From the NCBI RefSeq assembly GCF_009495355.1, contig NZ_VZAD01000057.1, forward strand, positions 1-64,000: 64,000 nucleotides of DNA, given 5' to 3'. The notes beneath the pieces were generated by a model. The model saw only the letters and a program-made list of their open reading frames with translations, ran no database searches and was not told the DNA's origin. The position numbers and the translations under genes are program-made. This DNA is from Segatella copri (GTDB taxonomy: Bacteria > Bacteroidota > Bacteroidia > Bacteroidales > Bacteroidaceae). This document shows positions 1-8,652 of this stretch, piece after piece; within the stretch, counting starts at the first letter, position 1, and each line of letters starts with the position of its first letter.

Positions 1-58
1 CGTACGTACGGTGCAATGAGAGGTGCTGGGGGTAACTCCCCACATCTACTCTATTCTA

Positions 59-1492
59 TTACTTTCCGATGCAGAAGTGCTTGAAGATATTGTTTAGTGT
101 TTCCTGACTACTGATCTGTCCACCTGTGATTTCGCCAAGTTCCTCCAATACGATTTTCAGGTCTTCTGCAATGATGTCGCCACTCATGCCCATATCCATC
201 GATTCCAATACACGGGAGAGGGATTCGTTGGCACGGATGAGGGCTTCGTAGTGGCGGGCGCTGGTCACGATGACATCGTTTTCTGATATTTCTGGAATGT
301 CGGCTGCTTCTACCAAAGCTTTCTCCAAGAGGGGGATGTTCTCGCCTGTGCGGGCGCTGATGCTCAGGATGCTAATGCTTGCTGGCGAAGACGAGGGTGA
401 AGAGGCAAGGCTGTTCTTGTCTGCCGACTGGGCAGAATAATGGAAAGGAAGTGAGGTTGGGTCGAACGAGAGAGCATCGATCTTGTTGAATACCATCAGC
501 AGTTTTTTGCCTTGGTTCTTTTTCTCCATCTCATCAATTTCTGATTCTGCAGGCAGTTCATCGAGGAGCCAGATGATGATGCGGGCCTCTTCCATCTTCT
601 GGAAGGTACGCTCGATGCCGATGTTCTCCACCACATCGTTGGTCTTGCGGATTCCGGCAGTGTCGATGAAGCGGAAGGTGATGCCGTCGATGAGGGTGGT
701 GTCTTCTATCACGTCACGCGTGGTGCCGTGGATGTCGCTCACGATGGCTTTTTCTTCGTGGAGCAGTCGGTTGAGCAAGGTGCTCTTGCCCACATTGGTC
801 TTGCCCACGATGGCTACAGGGACGCCCTGCTTGATGGCATTTCCCGTCTCGAAAGAGTGGGCAAGGGTATTGATGCGGCGCTCTATCTCTTCGGCAAGAG
901 CTCGCAGGTCGCTGCGGTCGGCAAACTCCAGTTCCTCGTGGTCGCTGAAGTCGAGTTCCAGTTCAAGCAGCGAAGTCATCTTCAACAGTTTTTCGCGTAG
1001 TCGTGTCAGCTCGTTGCTGAAATGTCCCTTCAACTGGCTCATTGCCATGTGGTGGGTGGCCTTGTTGGTTGAGGCTATCAGGTCGGCCACGGCTTCAGCT
1101 TGCGACAGGTCCATCTTTCCGTTCATATAGGCACGGCGGGTGTATTCGCCTGGTTCAGCCTGTCGACAGCCCACTTCTGTGAGCCGTAGTAAAACCTGTT
1201 GAAGAATGTATCTGCTGCCGTGACAGGAAATCTCCGTGGAGTCTTCTCCCGTGTAACTGTGGGGTGCCCTGAATACGCTAACGAGCACGTCGTCGATGGT
1301 TTTTCCGTCCTTATCTTTGATTTCGCCATAATGTAGGGTATTGGCTTTAGCCCCGTTCAGAGGTTTGCCGCTGGCTGATGTGAAAACCTGGTCGGTGATG
1401 GTAATGGCGTTGTTACCGCTGAGTCGGATGATTCCGATGGCACCGCCGGCTGGGGTTGCCAGGGCACAGATACATTCTTCTGAGTTTGTCAT
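59..1492 (-). CDS. mnmE: tRNA uridine-5-carboxymethylaminomethyl(34) synthesis GTPase MnmE
   Basis: MnmE works with MnmG to modify the wobble uridine (U34) of certain tRNAs; it is a cytoplasmic, dimerising GTPase. The 477-residue product has the TrmE N-terminal domain (about residues 5-120), a helical domain split around the G domain, and the G motifs GKTNVGKST (230-238), TT in DIHGTTRD (G2), DTAG (277-280) and NKID (336-339). It ends in the family's FCIGK tail, whose Cys is a hallmark of MnmE. A Ser-rich segment at about 345-375 between G4 and the SARTGE motif is longer than usual and accounts for much of the excess over the E. coli protein (454 aa). The gene lies 73 bp downstream of the phosphorylase gene on the same strand and is probably cotranscribed with it, since no clear promoter is seen in the gap. 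Confidence 0.97.
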   Translation of the reverse strand: MTNSEECICALATPAGGAIGIIRLSGNNAITITDQVFTSASGKPLNGAKANTLHYGEIKDKDGKTIDDVLVSVFRAPHSYTGEDSTEISCHGSRYILQQVLLRLTEVGCRQAEPGEYTRRAYMNGKMDLSQAEAVADLIASTNKATHHMAMSQLKGHFSNELTRLREKLLKMTSLLELELDFSDHEELEFADRSDLRALAEEIERRINTLAHSFETGNAIKQGVPVAIVGKTNVGKSTLLNRLLHEEKAIVSDIHGTTRDVIEDTTLIDGITFRFIDTAGIRKTNDVVENIGIERTFQKMEEARIIIWLLDELPAESEIDEMEKKNQGKKLLMVFNKIDALSFDPTSLPFHYSAQSADKNSLASSPSSSPASISILSISARTGENIPLLEKALVEAADIPEISENDVIVTSARHYEALIRANESLSRVLESMDMGMSGDIIAEDLKIVLEELGEITGGQISSQETLNNIFKHFCIGK

Positions 1493-1526
1493 TTATCTAT
1501 CCTTTTTATATATTTTCTTTTTTTTA

Positions 1527-1562
1527 ATTTTTACCTTTTTACTTTTTTACCTTTTTACCTTT
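1527..1562. repeat. short 8-9 bp microsatellite-like repeat between udp and mnmE
   Basis: The gap between the phosphorylase gene and mnmE has four or five imperfect copies of TTTTTACC(T), read as GGTAAAAA on the transcribed strand. The repeat is just upstream of the mnmE start and could slip. No function is evident. Confidence 0.5.
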
Positions 1563-1565
1563 AAA

Positions 1566-2438
1566 CTATATTCTATCGAGCACTACTTTGATGAGGTTGT
1601 CGATGGTACTCTTGTATCCAGTATTGGCACTGAGGGCACGTCGGTTGGCGATGACCATGCAGCAGGTGAGCGCCTTGTGTCCGAGGAGCAGTGACAGTCC
1701 GGCAAGAGCCGAACTCTCCATCTCGAAGTTGTTGACACGCAGACCGTTGTATTCGAACGCCTCAATCTTCGCATTCAGCTCAGGGTCGGCCAAAGGTGCA
1801 CGCAGTTCTCTGCCCTGTGGACCATAGAATCCGCCGCAGGCGATGGTGATTCCTCGCACCATGTCATCGGCGGCAATGCGATCGAGGAGTTCCGGATTGT
1901 TGTCCACGCAGTAGGGATTGCCTATCTGGTCGTTCCATTTCACCTGTCGTTTGAATTCCTTCTCTGTGTCAAGGTCGCAGATTTCATTGCGGCGTGCATA
2001 GAAGTTGATGAGTCCGTCGAAGCCGATACTTTTCTGTGAGGCAACGAAGGTTCCGGCAGGGCAGTTGAGCTGCAAGCCTCCACAGGTGCCTATGCGCACG
2101 AGGGTGAGTGTGGTGTGTTCGGGCTTCTCAGTACGTGTCTTGAAGTCGATGTTTTTCAGAGCGTCGAGCTCGTTCACCACGATGTCAATATTGTCGCATC
2201 CTATTCCTGTGCTCTGTACGGTGATGCGTTTGCCCTTATAGGTGCCGGTAATGGCATGGAATTCACGGCTTTCCACCTCGCACTCTTTCTCTTCGAAGTG
2301 GGATGCCACGAGGCTTACACGGCCAGGGTCGCCAACGAGAATCACCTTGTCAGCGAGCTGTTCAGGACGCAGATGGAGGTGGAAACAACTTCCGTCCTCA
2401 TTGATAATCAATTCAGATTCTGCAAAATACTTACTCAT
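1566..2438 (-). CDS. udp: nucleoside phosphorylase, uridine phosphorylase type
   Basis: Members of the PNP/UDP family cleave nucleosides with phosphate to a base and ribose-1-phosphate for pyrimidine or purine salvage in the cytoplasm. The 290-residue protein has GDPGR near residue 37 (phosphate binding), a GIGCDN segment, RIGTCGG near residue 115, ACGGFYGPQGRELR near residue 200 and NFEMESSALAGL near residue 237. The MES triad is the ribose-binding signature of the family. The substrate cannot be settled from sequence alone; uridine is the usual assignment in Bacteroidales, but related proteins take other nucleosides. The start follows a good promoter at 2492-2522 by about 50 nt. It leads a probable two-gene unit with mnmE and is divergent from the moxR operon. 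Confidence 0.88.
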   Translation of the reverse strand: MSKYFAESELIINEDGSCFHLHLRPEQLADKVILVGDPGRVSLVASHFEEKECEVESREFHAITGTYKGKRITVQSTGIGCDNIDIVVNELDALKNIDFKTRTEKPEHTTLTLVRIGTCGGLQLNCPAGTFVASQKSIGFDGLINFYARRNEICDLDTEKEFKRQVKWNDQIGNPYCVDNNPELLDRIAADDMVRGITIACGGFYGPQGRELRAPLADPELNAKIEAFEYNGLRVNNFEMESSALAGLSLLLGHKALTCCMVIANRRALSANTGYKSTIDNLIKVVLDRI

Positions 2439-2491
2439 AATCTACATGTTTTTTGTCGTTAATAACGTTGGATTGTTCACGGTTATTACTG

Positions 2492-2522
2492 CAAAGATAG
2501 ATAAAATCTTTTTTAATTCAAA
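2492..2522 (-). promoter_or_regulatory. Bacteroidetes-type promoter for the phosphorylase-mnmE unit
   Basis: On the minus strand TTTG (2519-2522) is followed after 19 bases by TATCTTTG (2492-2499). This matches the known Bacteroidetes sigma-ABfr consensus of TTTG, 19-23 bases, TAnnTTTG. It lies about 50 nt upstream of the start codon. Confidence 0.75.
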
Positions 2523-2602
2523 AGCCTTTGTGCTTTTTTATATTGAAAGTTTCTTAAATAAAGGAAATAAGTGCCATTTTTAATATTATTTAGAGTGTGA
2601 TA

Positions 2603-2634
2603 TTCGTTTTTTTCTCCCTAAATGTTTACTTTTG
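2603..2634 (+). promoter_or_regulatory. probable promoter of the moxR-bat-queA operon
   Basis: TACTTTTG at 2627-2634 fits the TAnnTTTG box; the upstream box is weak (TTCG or the T-run at 2603-2613). The predicted leader of about 95 nt holds a 7-bp hairpin, ACCTGTT (2669-2675) with AACAGGT (2686-2692). The 295-bp gap between the divergent genes holds this promoter and the opposing one and nothing else I recognise. Confidence 0.5.
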
Positions 2635-2733
2635 CGTTCGATTTTGCGCGGCAAGGGCTTTCTGCAGTACCTGTTGGCGCAAGTAAACAGGTAAACCGAC
2701 TAATGGAATATACAACAAAAACAGAATAGTATT

Positions 2734-3729
2734 ATGGCAGAATCTATTGACATCCGCGAGCTCAACATCCGGATAGAACAACAAAGCCAGTTTGTCACCA
2801 ATCTGGTGATGGGCATGAACAAAGTGATTGTAGGACAGAAACATCTTGTAGACTGTCTCCTAATAGGTCTTCTGAGCGATGGCCACATCCTGCTCGAAGG
2901 CGTACCTGGTCTGGCAAAGACCTTGGCCATCAAGACCCTCTCTCAGCTTATCAGCGCTGACTTCAGCCGCATTCAGTTTACTCCCGACCTGTTGCCTGCC
3001 GACGTGGTGGGTACACAGATCTATTCTCAGAAGGACGAGACCTTCCATGTGAAGAAGGGTCCAGTGTTTGCCAACTTCGTATTGGCAGATGAGATCAACC
3101 GTGCTCCTGCCAAGGTGCAGAGTGCGCTGCTCGAGGCGATGCAGGAGCATCAGGTCACCATCGGCGACGAGACTTTCCGACTGCCCAGTCCGTTCCTTGT
3201 AATGGCTACGCAGAACCCAATAGAGCAGGAGGGAACCTATCAGTTGCCCGAGGCACAGGTGGACCGTTTCCTGCTCAAGGTCATCATCGACTATCCTACA
3301 CTTGAGGAAGAGAAGCTCATCATCCGTGAGAACATCGCCGGAGGTCTTCCCGAGGTACATCCCGTCACCACAGCCGACGAGATACTGAAGGCTCGCCAGA
3401 TAGTGGGCGAGGTTTACATCGACGAGAAGATAGAGCAGTACATTGCCGACATCGTCTTTGCCACCCGTTATCCCGAGCGTTACGGTCTGTCCGACATCAA
3501 GGATATGATTACCTTTGGCGGCAGTCCACGTGCCAGCATCTCTCTTGCCAAGGCAGCCAGGGCTTATGCTTTCATCAAGCACCGCGGCTATGTGATTCCT
3601 GAGGATGTACGTGCCGTGGCTCACGACGTGCTCCGCCATCGTGTGGGACTCTCCTACGAGGCAGAGGCTTCCAATGTGACCAGCGAGGAAATCGTGAGCC
3701 GCATAATTAATAAGGTGGAAGTACCTTGA
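2734..3729 (+). CDS. moxR: MoxR-family AAA+ ATPase
   Basis: MoxR ATPases act as chaperone-like partners of the von Willebrand factor A (VWA) proteins encoded next to them. The 331-residue protein has Walker A GVPGLAKT (56-63), Walker B VLADEIN (116-122), sensor 1 MATQNP (157-162) and the LPEAQVDRF segment that follows, all typical of the AAA_3 family. No signal peptide or membrane segment is seen, so it should be cytosolic. It is the first gene of a run in which gaps are only 12-51 bp. The DUF58 gene starts 20 bp downstream, a pairing conserved widely in bacteria. The ATG at 2734 has no obvious Shine-Dalgarno sequence, as is common in this phylum. Confidence 0.95.
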   Translation: MAESIDIRELNIRIEQQSQFVTNLVMGMNKVIVGQKHLVDCLLIGLLSDGHILLEGVPGLAKTLAIKTLSQLISADFSRIQFTPDLLPADVVGTQIYSQKDETFHVKKGPVFANFVLADEINRAPAKVQSALLEAMQEHQVTIGDETFRLPSPFLVMATQNPIEQEGTYQLPEAQVDRFLLKVIIDYPTLEEEKLIIRENIAGGLPEVHPVTTADEILKARQIVGEVYIDEKIEQYIADIVFATRYPERYGLSDIKDMITFGGSPRASISLAKAARAYAFIKHRGYVIPEDVRAVAHDVLRHRVGLSYEAEASNVTSEEIVSRIINKVEVP

Positions 3730-3749
3730 TTTTGAGGAATAAGTAATAA

Positions 3750-4619
3750 ATGGACACACAAGATATCTTAAAGAAAGTACGCAAGATCGAGATCAAGACT
3801 CGCGGTCTCAGCCAGAATGTCTTTGCAGGCCAGTATCATTCGGCCTTCAAGGGCAGGGGTATGGCCTTCGCCGAGGTGAGGGAGTACCAGTATGGCGACG
3901 ACGTGAGAGACATCGACTGGAATGTGACCGCCCGTTTCCATCGTCCCTTTGTCAAGGTGTTCGAGGAGGAGCGCGAGCTTACCGTGATGCTGTTGGTCGA
4001 CGTAAGTGGCTCGCTCGACTTCGGTACCACACGGCAGATGAAGCGCGACATGGCTACCGAGATTGCAGCCACCCTGGCCTTCAGCGCCATTCAGAACAAC
4101 GATAAGATAGGTGTCATCTTCTTCTCCGACCGAATAGAGAAATACATCCCGCCCAAGAAGGGCCGCAAGCACATTCTCTACATCATCCGCGAGATGCTCG
4201 ATTTTCATCCTCAGAGCCAGCGCACCGACATCGGTGTGGCTTTGGAGTACTTCACACGGGTGATGAAGCGCCATTGCACAGCCTTCGTCATCAGCGACTT
4301 CTTCGATGACAAGGACTTTCAGCATCCCCTTCAGATTGCCAATCAGAAGCACGATGTGGCTGCCATTCAGGTGTACGATCCACGTGCCAAGGCGTTGCCC
4401 GACATCGGACTCCTCAAGGTGTGCGATGCAGAGACAGGTCACGAGATGTATATTGACACCAGTTCCAGGAAACTGCGTCAGGCGCATACACGCCACTGGA
4501 TGATGCGCGAGCAGCTGTTGCGCGAAACCTTTGCCAAGAGCAAGGTCGACTGGACGGCTGTCGCCACCAACGAAGACTTCTCACGTGCTCTGCTCAACCT
4601 GTTCATGCAGCGGGGCTGA
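3750..4619 (+). CDS. DUF58 domain protein with VWA-like fold
   Basis: This 289-residue protein carries the DUF58 signature, with GDDVRDIDW around residues 49-57 followed by TARFHRPFVKVFEEER. A MIDAS-type DVSGS lies at 84-88, part of a VWA-like metal-binding fold. Such proteins are the direct neighbours and presumed clients of MoxR. No membrane segment or signal peptide is visible, so it is likely cytosolic or peripheral to the inner membrane. Its role within the Bat system is not established. The next gene begins 34 bp downstream. Confidence 0.92.
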   Translation: MDTQDILKKVRKIEIKTRGLSQNVFAGQYHSAFKGRGMAFAEVREYQYGDDVRDIDWNVTARFHRPFVKVFEEERELTVMLLVDVSGSLDFGTTRQMKRDMATEIAATLAFSAIQNNDKIGVIFFSDRIEKYIPPKKGRKHILYIIREMLDFHPQSQRTDIGVALEYFTRVMKRHCTAFVISDFFDDKDFQHPLQIANQKHDVAAIQVYDPRAKALPDIGLLKVCDAETGHEMYIDTSSRKLRQAHTRHWMMREQLLRETFAKSKVDWTAVATNEDFSRALLNLFMQRG

Positions 4620-4653
4620 AAAGCGGAGAAGTAAACCAATAGGGAAAAGAAAA

Positions 4654-5736
4654 ATGACGAAACAGAAGAATATTATCATCATGATGCTTGCCTTCCTGAC
4701 TCTGTTGCCAGTAGGGTCGGCAGCCCAGGAGGTGGTGCAGAAACTCGACTCTCTGCAGATCCTGATAGGCGAGCAGACGAAGCTTCATCTCAAGGTCACC
4801 GCTGCCAAGGGTGCCAAGGTGGTGCTGCCTTCGTTCAAGCCGTCACAGATGCTCACTCCGGGCATCGAGGTGGTGGAGCAGAGCGATGCCGACACCGCCG
4901 AGCTCGACGGCGGCAGGCTACAGATAAGCCGCGACTATACGCTCACCTCTTTCGACGAGAAGGTCTACGCTGTTCCAGCCCTTCAGGTCAAGGTCAACGG
5001 CAAGACCTGTCAGGGCAACCCGTTGGCGCTCAAGGTGCTCACGGTGCCTGTGGATACGGTACATCCCAACCAGTTCTATCCCCCCAAGGACGTACAGGAC
5101 AATCCCTTCCTATGGAGTGAGTGGAGTCCTCTGTTCTGGCTCAGCATTCTGGTACTCTTACTCTTCGGTGTCATGCTGTGGCTCTGGCAGCGCCTCCGTC
5201 AGAACAAACCTATCGTGATTCGTATGCGCATCGTGAAGCGTGTGCCAGCCCACGAGAAGGCGCTCAGCGAGATCAATGTCATCAAGCAGCAGCACACCGA
5301 GTCGCAGGAGACCCAGAAGGAATACTACACCCGCCTCACCACCACGCTGCGCGAGTACATAGAGCAGCGCTTTGGCTTCCGTGCCATGGAGATGACCAGC
5401 GGCGAGATTATAGAGCATCTGCAGTCGGCTGGCGACCAGAAGATGATTGACGAGTTGAAACAGCTCTTCCGTACAGCCGACCTCGTGAAGTTTGCCAAGT
5501 ACGAGACCTTCCTTGGCGAGAATGACGCCAATCTGGTCAACGCCATCAACTTCATCGACCAGACGAAGACCAACGAGCAGACCGTCGAGGAGAAGGTAGC
5601 TTCCGAGCTTACCGACCAGGATCGCAAGACGCGCAGTCAGCGCAAGCTCATCAAGGCTTTGCTCTGGGGTGGAGCGATTGTCATGGCAGCCATCACCGCC
5701 TACGTGATCTATGGTGTCTGCATGCTGCTGATGTAG
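4654..5736 (+). CDS. membrane-anchored Bat operon protein of unknown function
   Basis: The product (360 residues from this start) begins with a signal peptide (MTKQKNIIIMMLAFLTLLP, then SAAQ). It has an Ig-like or beta-rich exported part to about residue 155, one membrane segment at about 161-180 and a cytoplasmic, mostly helical C-terminus. A hydrophobic stretch near the very end (GGAIVMAAITAYVIYGVCML) is probably a second membrane anchor. Its place between DUF58 and batA matches the uncharacterised DUF4381-like gene found there in Bacteroidetes bat operons. An in-frame ATG at 4531 exists, but it would overlap the DUF58 gene by about 90 bases and precede the signal peptide, so 4654 is preferred. 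Function unknown; it may couple the VWA proteins to the membrane. Confidence 0.8.
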   Translation: MTKQKNIIIMMLAFLTLLPVGSAAQEVVQKLDSLQILIGEQTKLHLKVTAAKGAKVVLPSFKPSQMLTPGIEVVEQSDADTAELDGGRLQISRDYTLTSFDEKVYAVPALQVKVNGKTCQGNPLALKVLTVPVDTVHPNQFYPPKDVQDNPFLWSEWSPLFWLSILVLLLFGVMLWLWQRLRQNKPIVIRMRIVKRVPAHEKALSEINVIKQQHTESQETQKEYYTRLTTTLREYIEQRFGFRAMEMTSGEIIEHLQSAGDQKMIDELKQLFRTADLVKFAKYETFLGENDANLVNAINFIDQTKTNEQTVEEKVASELTDQDRKTRSQRKLIKALLWGGAIVMAAITAYVIYGVCMLLM

Positions 5737-5771
5737 GAGTATAGAATAAAAAAGAATAATATTATAAAAAC

Positions 5772-6770
5772 ATGGAATTTGCAAGTAAAGCATATTTTCT
5801 GTTGCTCCTGTTGCTGATACCTTATATATTATGGTATTTCCTGTACAGGAAGAAGAACGAGCCTACCATGAGGCTGAGCGACACCCGGCAGTTTGCCTAT
5901 GCTCCCAAGAGCCTGCGCCAGCGCCTTGTCCATTTGCCCATGATGCTCAGATGTCTGTGCTTCGTGCTCATCGTCTGTGCGATGGCTCGTCCGCAGAGCC
6001 ACAACTCCTGGGACAACAAGACGGTGGAGGGCATCGACATCATGATGGCGATGGACGTCTCTACCTCTATGTTGGCAGAAGACTTGAAACCCAATCGTAT
6101 GGAGGCTGCCAAGGATGTGGCTCACGAGTTTATCTCGGGCCGTCCCAACGACAACATCGGTCTTACCATCTTTGCTGGTGAGGCCTTCACCCAGTGTCCT
6201 ATGACCACCGACCACGCCAGTCTGTTGCGACTGTTGCAGGACACCCGTACCGACATTACTGCCCGTGGACTCATCGACGACGGAACGGCGGTGGGTATGG
6301 GTCTCGCCAATGCTGTCAGCCGACTGAAGGACTCCAAGTCCAAGAGCAAGGTGGTCATCCTCCTGACCGACGGCAGCAACAACACCGGTGACATTTCGCC
6401 AATGACGGCCGCCGAGATAGCCAAGAGCTTTGGCATCAGAGTCTACACCATCGGTGTGGGAACCAACAAGGTGGCTCCTTACCCTATGCCCACAGCGGCT
6501 GGCGTTCAGTATGTCAACATGCCTGTGGAGATTGACACCGAGACACTCAGGGACATTGCCCGTACCACTGATGGCAACTTCTATCGCGCCACCAACAACG
6601 CCGAGCTGAAGCGCATCTACCATGACATCGACAAGTTGGAGAAGACGAAGATGAACGTCACCCATTTCGCCAAGCGCTACGAGGCTTATCAGCCTTTTGC
6701 CCTGGCAGCCCTGTTGGTACTGCTCGTGGAGATACTGCTTCGCATCACCTGGCTCAGAAGAATACCGTAG
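5772..6770 (+). CDS. batA: BatA, membrane-anchored VWA protein
   Basis: The 332-residue protein has N-terminal membrane segments (about residues 8-25 and 57-72), a VWA domain with the MIDAS motif DVSTS (95-99) and a later LLTDGSNNTGD segment. A final membrane helix lies near the C-terminus (FALAALLVLLVEILL). BatA is the VWA subunit of the Bacteroides aerotolerance system and is thought to work with BatB, C, D, E and MoxR in the envelope; the molecular activity is not known. It is followed 51 bp later by its paralogue batB. Confidence 0.93.
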   Translation: MEFASKAYFLLLLLLIPYILWYFLYRKKNEPTMRLSDTRQFAYAPKSLRQRLVHLPMMLRCLCFVLIVCAMARPQSHNSWDNKTVEGIDIMMAMDVSTSMLAEDLKPNRMEAAKDVAHEFISGRPNDNIGLTIFAGEAFTQCPMTTDHASLLRLLQDTRTDITARGLIDDGTAVGMGLANAVSRLKDSKSKSKVVILLTDGSNNTGDISPMTAAEIAKSFGIRVYTIGVGTNKVAPYPMPTAAGVQYVNMPVEIDTETLRDIARTTDGNFYRATNNAELKRIYHDIDKLEKTKMNVTHFAKRYEAYQPFALAALLVLLVEILLRITWLRRIP

Positions 6771-6821
6771 TGGGAGGGGGAGAAGAGCTAACGTTCAATA
6801 AAGAATTCAATCGTAAAGAAT

Positions 6822-7841
6822 ATGCTAAGATTTGAAGATCCAATATATTTGTGGCTGCTGTGGATGTTGCCGGTACTCGTACAGGTGAGGTTCATAGGAT
6901 GGCGAAGGAGAAGAGCCAAACTCCGAAAGTTTGGCGATCCGGAGCTGTTGAAAGCCCTCATGCCCAATGTGTCATCTTATCGCCCCACGGTGAAGTTCGG
7001 CTTGCTGCTTGCAGCCTTAGCCCTGCTCATCCTCATGGTGGCGCGTCCGCAGATGGGCAGCAAGATTTCTCACGACAAGCGTCAGGGCATAGAGACCATC
7101 ATCTGTCTCGACATCTCCAACTCGATGTTGGCAGAGGATGTGGCGCCTTCGCGACTCGACAAGAGCAAGATGCTGGTGGAGAACCTGGTCGACAAGTTCA
7201 CCAACGACAAGATAGGTCTCATCGTCTTTGCCGGCGATGCCTTCGTGCAGTTGCCTATCACCAGCGACTACGTGTCTGCCAAGATGTTCCTGCAGAACAC
7301 CACGCCGTCACTCATCCAGACCCAGGGCACCAACTTTGCTGCAGCCATCGACCTGGCTACCAAGAGCTTCACCCAGCAAGACCATGTGGGACGCGCCATC
7401 ATCGTCATCACCGATGGCGAGAACCATGAGCCGGGAGCCGAGGATGCTGTCAAGGCAGCCAAGCAGAAAGGCATCAATGTCTTCATCCTGGGAATAGGAA
7501 GCACCAAGGGAGCCCCCATTCCTATGGGCGACGGCTCTTATCTCAAAGACCGTGAGGGCAACACCGTGAAGACTGCCCTCAACGAGCAGATGTGCCGACA
7601 GCTGGCTCAGGCTGGCAGCGGACAGTATATTCACGTCGACAACACCAGCGATGCGGAACAGGCACTCAACGACGACCTCTCCAAGTTGCAGAAGGGCGAG
7701 ACCGACACCGTCATCTATAGCGAGTACGACGAGCAGTTCCAGGCTGTAGGCATCCTGGTCATCCTCCTTCTCATCCTCGACATCTGCATGCTCGAGGTGA
7801 AGAATCCACTTCTCCGCAACGTGAAGTTCTTTACACATTAA
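6822..7841 (+). CDS. batB: BatB, membrane-anchored VWA protein
   Basis: This 339-residue paralogue of BatA has the same topology: an N-terminal anchor at about residues 8-25, a second at about 58-75, a VWA domain with MIDAS DISNS (97-101) and VITDGENHE further on, and a C-terminal membrane helix (AVGILVILLLILDICML). The SMLAEDVAPSRL stretch after the MIDAS is shared with BatA (SMLAEDLKPNRM), which shows their common origin. It sits 12 bp before batC. Confidence 0.93.
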   Translation: MLRFEDPIYLWLLWMLPVLVQVRFIGWRRRRAKLRKFGDPELLKALMPNVSSYRPTVKFGLLLAALALLILMVARPQMGSKISHDKRQGIETIICLDISNSMLAEDVAPSRLDKSKMLVENLVDKFTNDKIGLIVFAGDAFVQLPITSDYVSAKMFLQNTTPSLIQTQGTNFAAAIDLATKSFTQQDHVGRAIIVITDGENHEPGAEDAVKAAKQKGINVFILGIGSTKGAPIPMGDGSYLKDREGNTVKTALNEQMCRQLAQAGSGQYIHVDNTSDAEQALNDDLSKLQKGETDTVIYSEYDEQFQAVGILVILLLILDICMLEVKNPLLRNVKFFTH

Positions 7842-7853
7842 ATATTAATCGAA

Positions 7854-8627
7854 ATGTATCTAATTTATCATATCATACCGACCCTGCGACTGCGCAGGCT
7901 GTGCTTGCTGTTGGGGCTGCTCCTCGTCAGTACGGTTGCAGCACTGGCACAGAACGACCGCACCTTCATCCGTCAGGGCAACCGCCAGTACAGGGCACGC
8001 AAATGGACGGCTGCCGAGGTGCAGTATCGCAAGGCGATAGCCCGCAATGCCAACAATCCACAGGCGGTCTACAACCTGGGCTGTGCGCTCATGATGCAGC
8101 AGAAAGACTCGCTCGCCATGCAGCAGTTTGCCAAGTCTGCCGACTTGCAGACCACCAACAAGATACGCCGTGCCAAGAGTTTCCACAACATGGGCGTCAT
8201 CATGCAGAACCATCAGGAGTTTGCCAAGGCGATAGAATGTTACAAGATGGCGCTGCGCAACAATCCTCAGGACAACGAGACCCGCTACAACCTGGCGCTC
8301 TGCAAGCATCAGCTGAAGAATCAGAAGAACCGGCAGAACCAAAACAAGAACAAGAGCGGCAACGACAAGAACAACAAGGACAAGCAGAACAAGAAGAATA
8401 AGGATCAGAACAAGGATCAGAACAAGAACAAGGATCAGAACAAGCAGAAAAATAATCAAAACAAAGATAAGAACAACCAGTCACAGAAGCCCGAGCAGGA
8501 CAAGATGAGCCGTGACAATGCCGAGCAGTTGCTCAATGCAGCCGTGCAGCAGGAGAAGGCCACCAAGCAGAAGATGCAGAAGGCGATGAGTCAGCCACGA
8601 CGCAGGCAGTACGACAAGAACTGGTAA
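7854..8627 (+). CDS. batC: BatC, exported TPR protein with Lys/Asn/Gln-rich tail
   Basis: The 257-residue protein starts with a signal-type segment (residues 10-33, ending ALAQ) and has about three tetratricopeptide repeats between 35 and 150 (NPQAVYNLGCAL and NPQDNETRYNLALC are clear). A low-complexity stretch of Lys, Asn, Gln and Asp follows at about 155-215, built from KDQNKDQNKNK-like units that also show as repeats in the DNA (about 8330-8480). BatC is usually described as a TPR partner of the Bat VWA proteins. The basic tail could bind peptidoglycan, lipid or nucleic acid; that is a guess. Its length should vary between strains. Confidence 0.88.
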   Translation: MYLIYHIIPTLRLRRLCLLLGLLLVSTVAALAQNDRTFIRQGNRQYRARKWTAAEVQYRKAIARNANNPQAVYNLGCALMMQQKDSLAMQQFAKSADLQTTNKIRRAKSFHNMGVIMQNHQEFAKAIECYKMALRNNPQDNETRYNLALCKHQLKNQKNRQNQNKNKSGNDKNNKDKQNKKNKDQNKDQNKNKDQNKQKNNQNKDKNNQSQKPEQDKMSRDNAEQLLNAAVQQEKATKQKMQKAMSQPRRRQYDKNW

Positions 8628-8652
8628 AACAATAAGCAAACATCATTTCATT

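Noticed and set aside
4531..4653. An upstream start for the membrane-anchored bat-operon gene
   Set aside because: It would overlap the DUF58 gene and hide the signal peptide that begins at 4654.
5158..5793. Long minus-strand frames opposite the moxR-bat operon (such as here and at 2860-3759, 5829-6665, 10426-11271)
   Set aside because: They mirror GC-biased third positions of well-identified genes and give Val/Leu/His-rich products with no domains.
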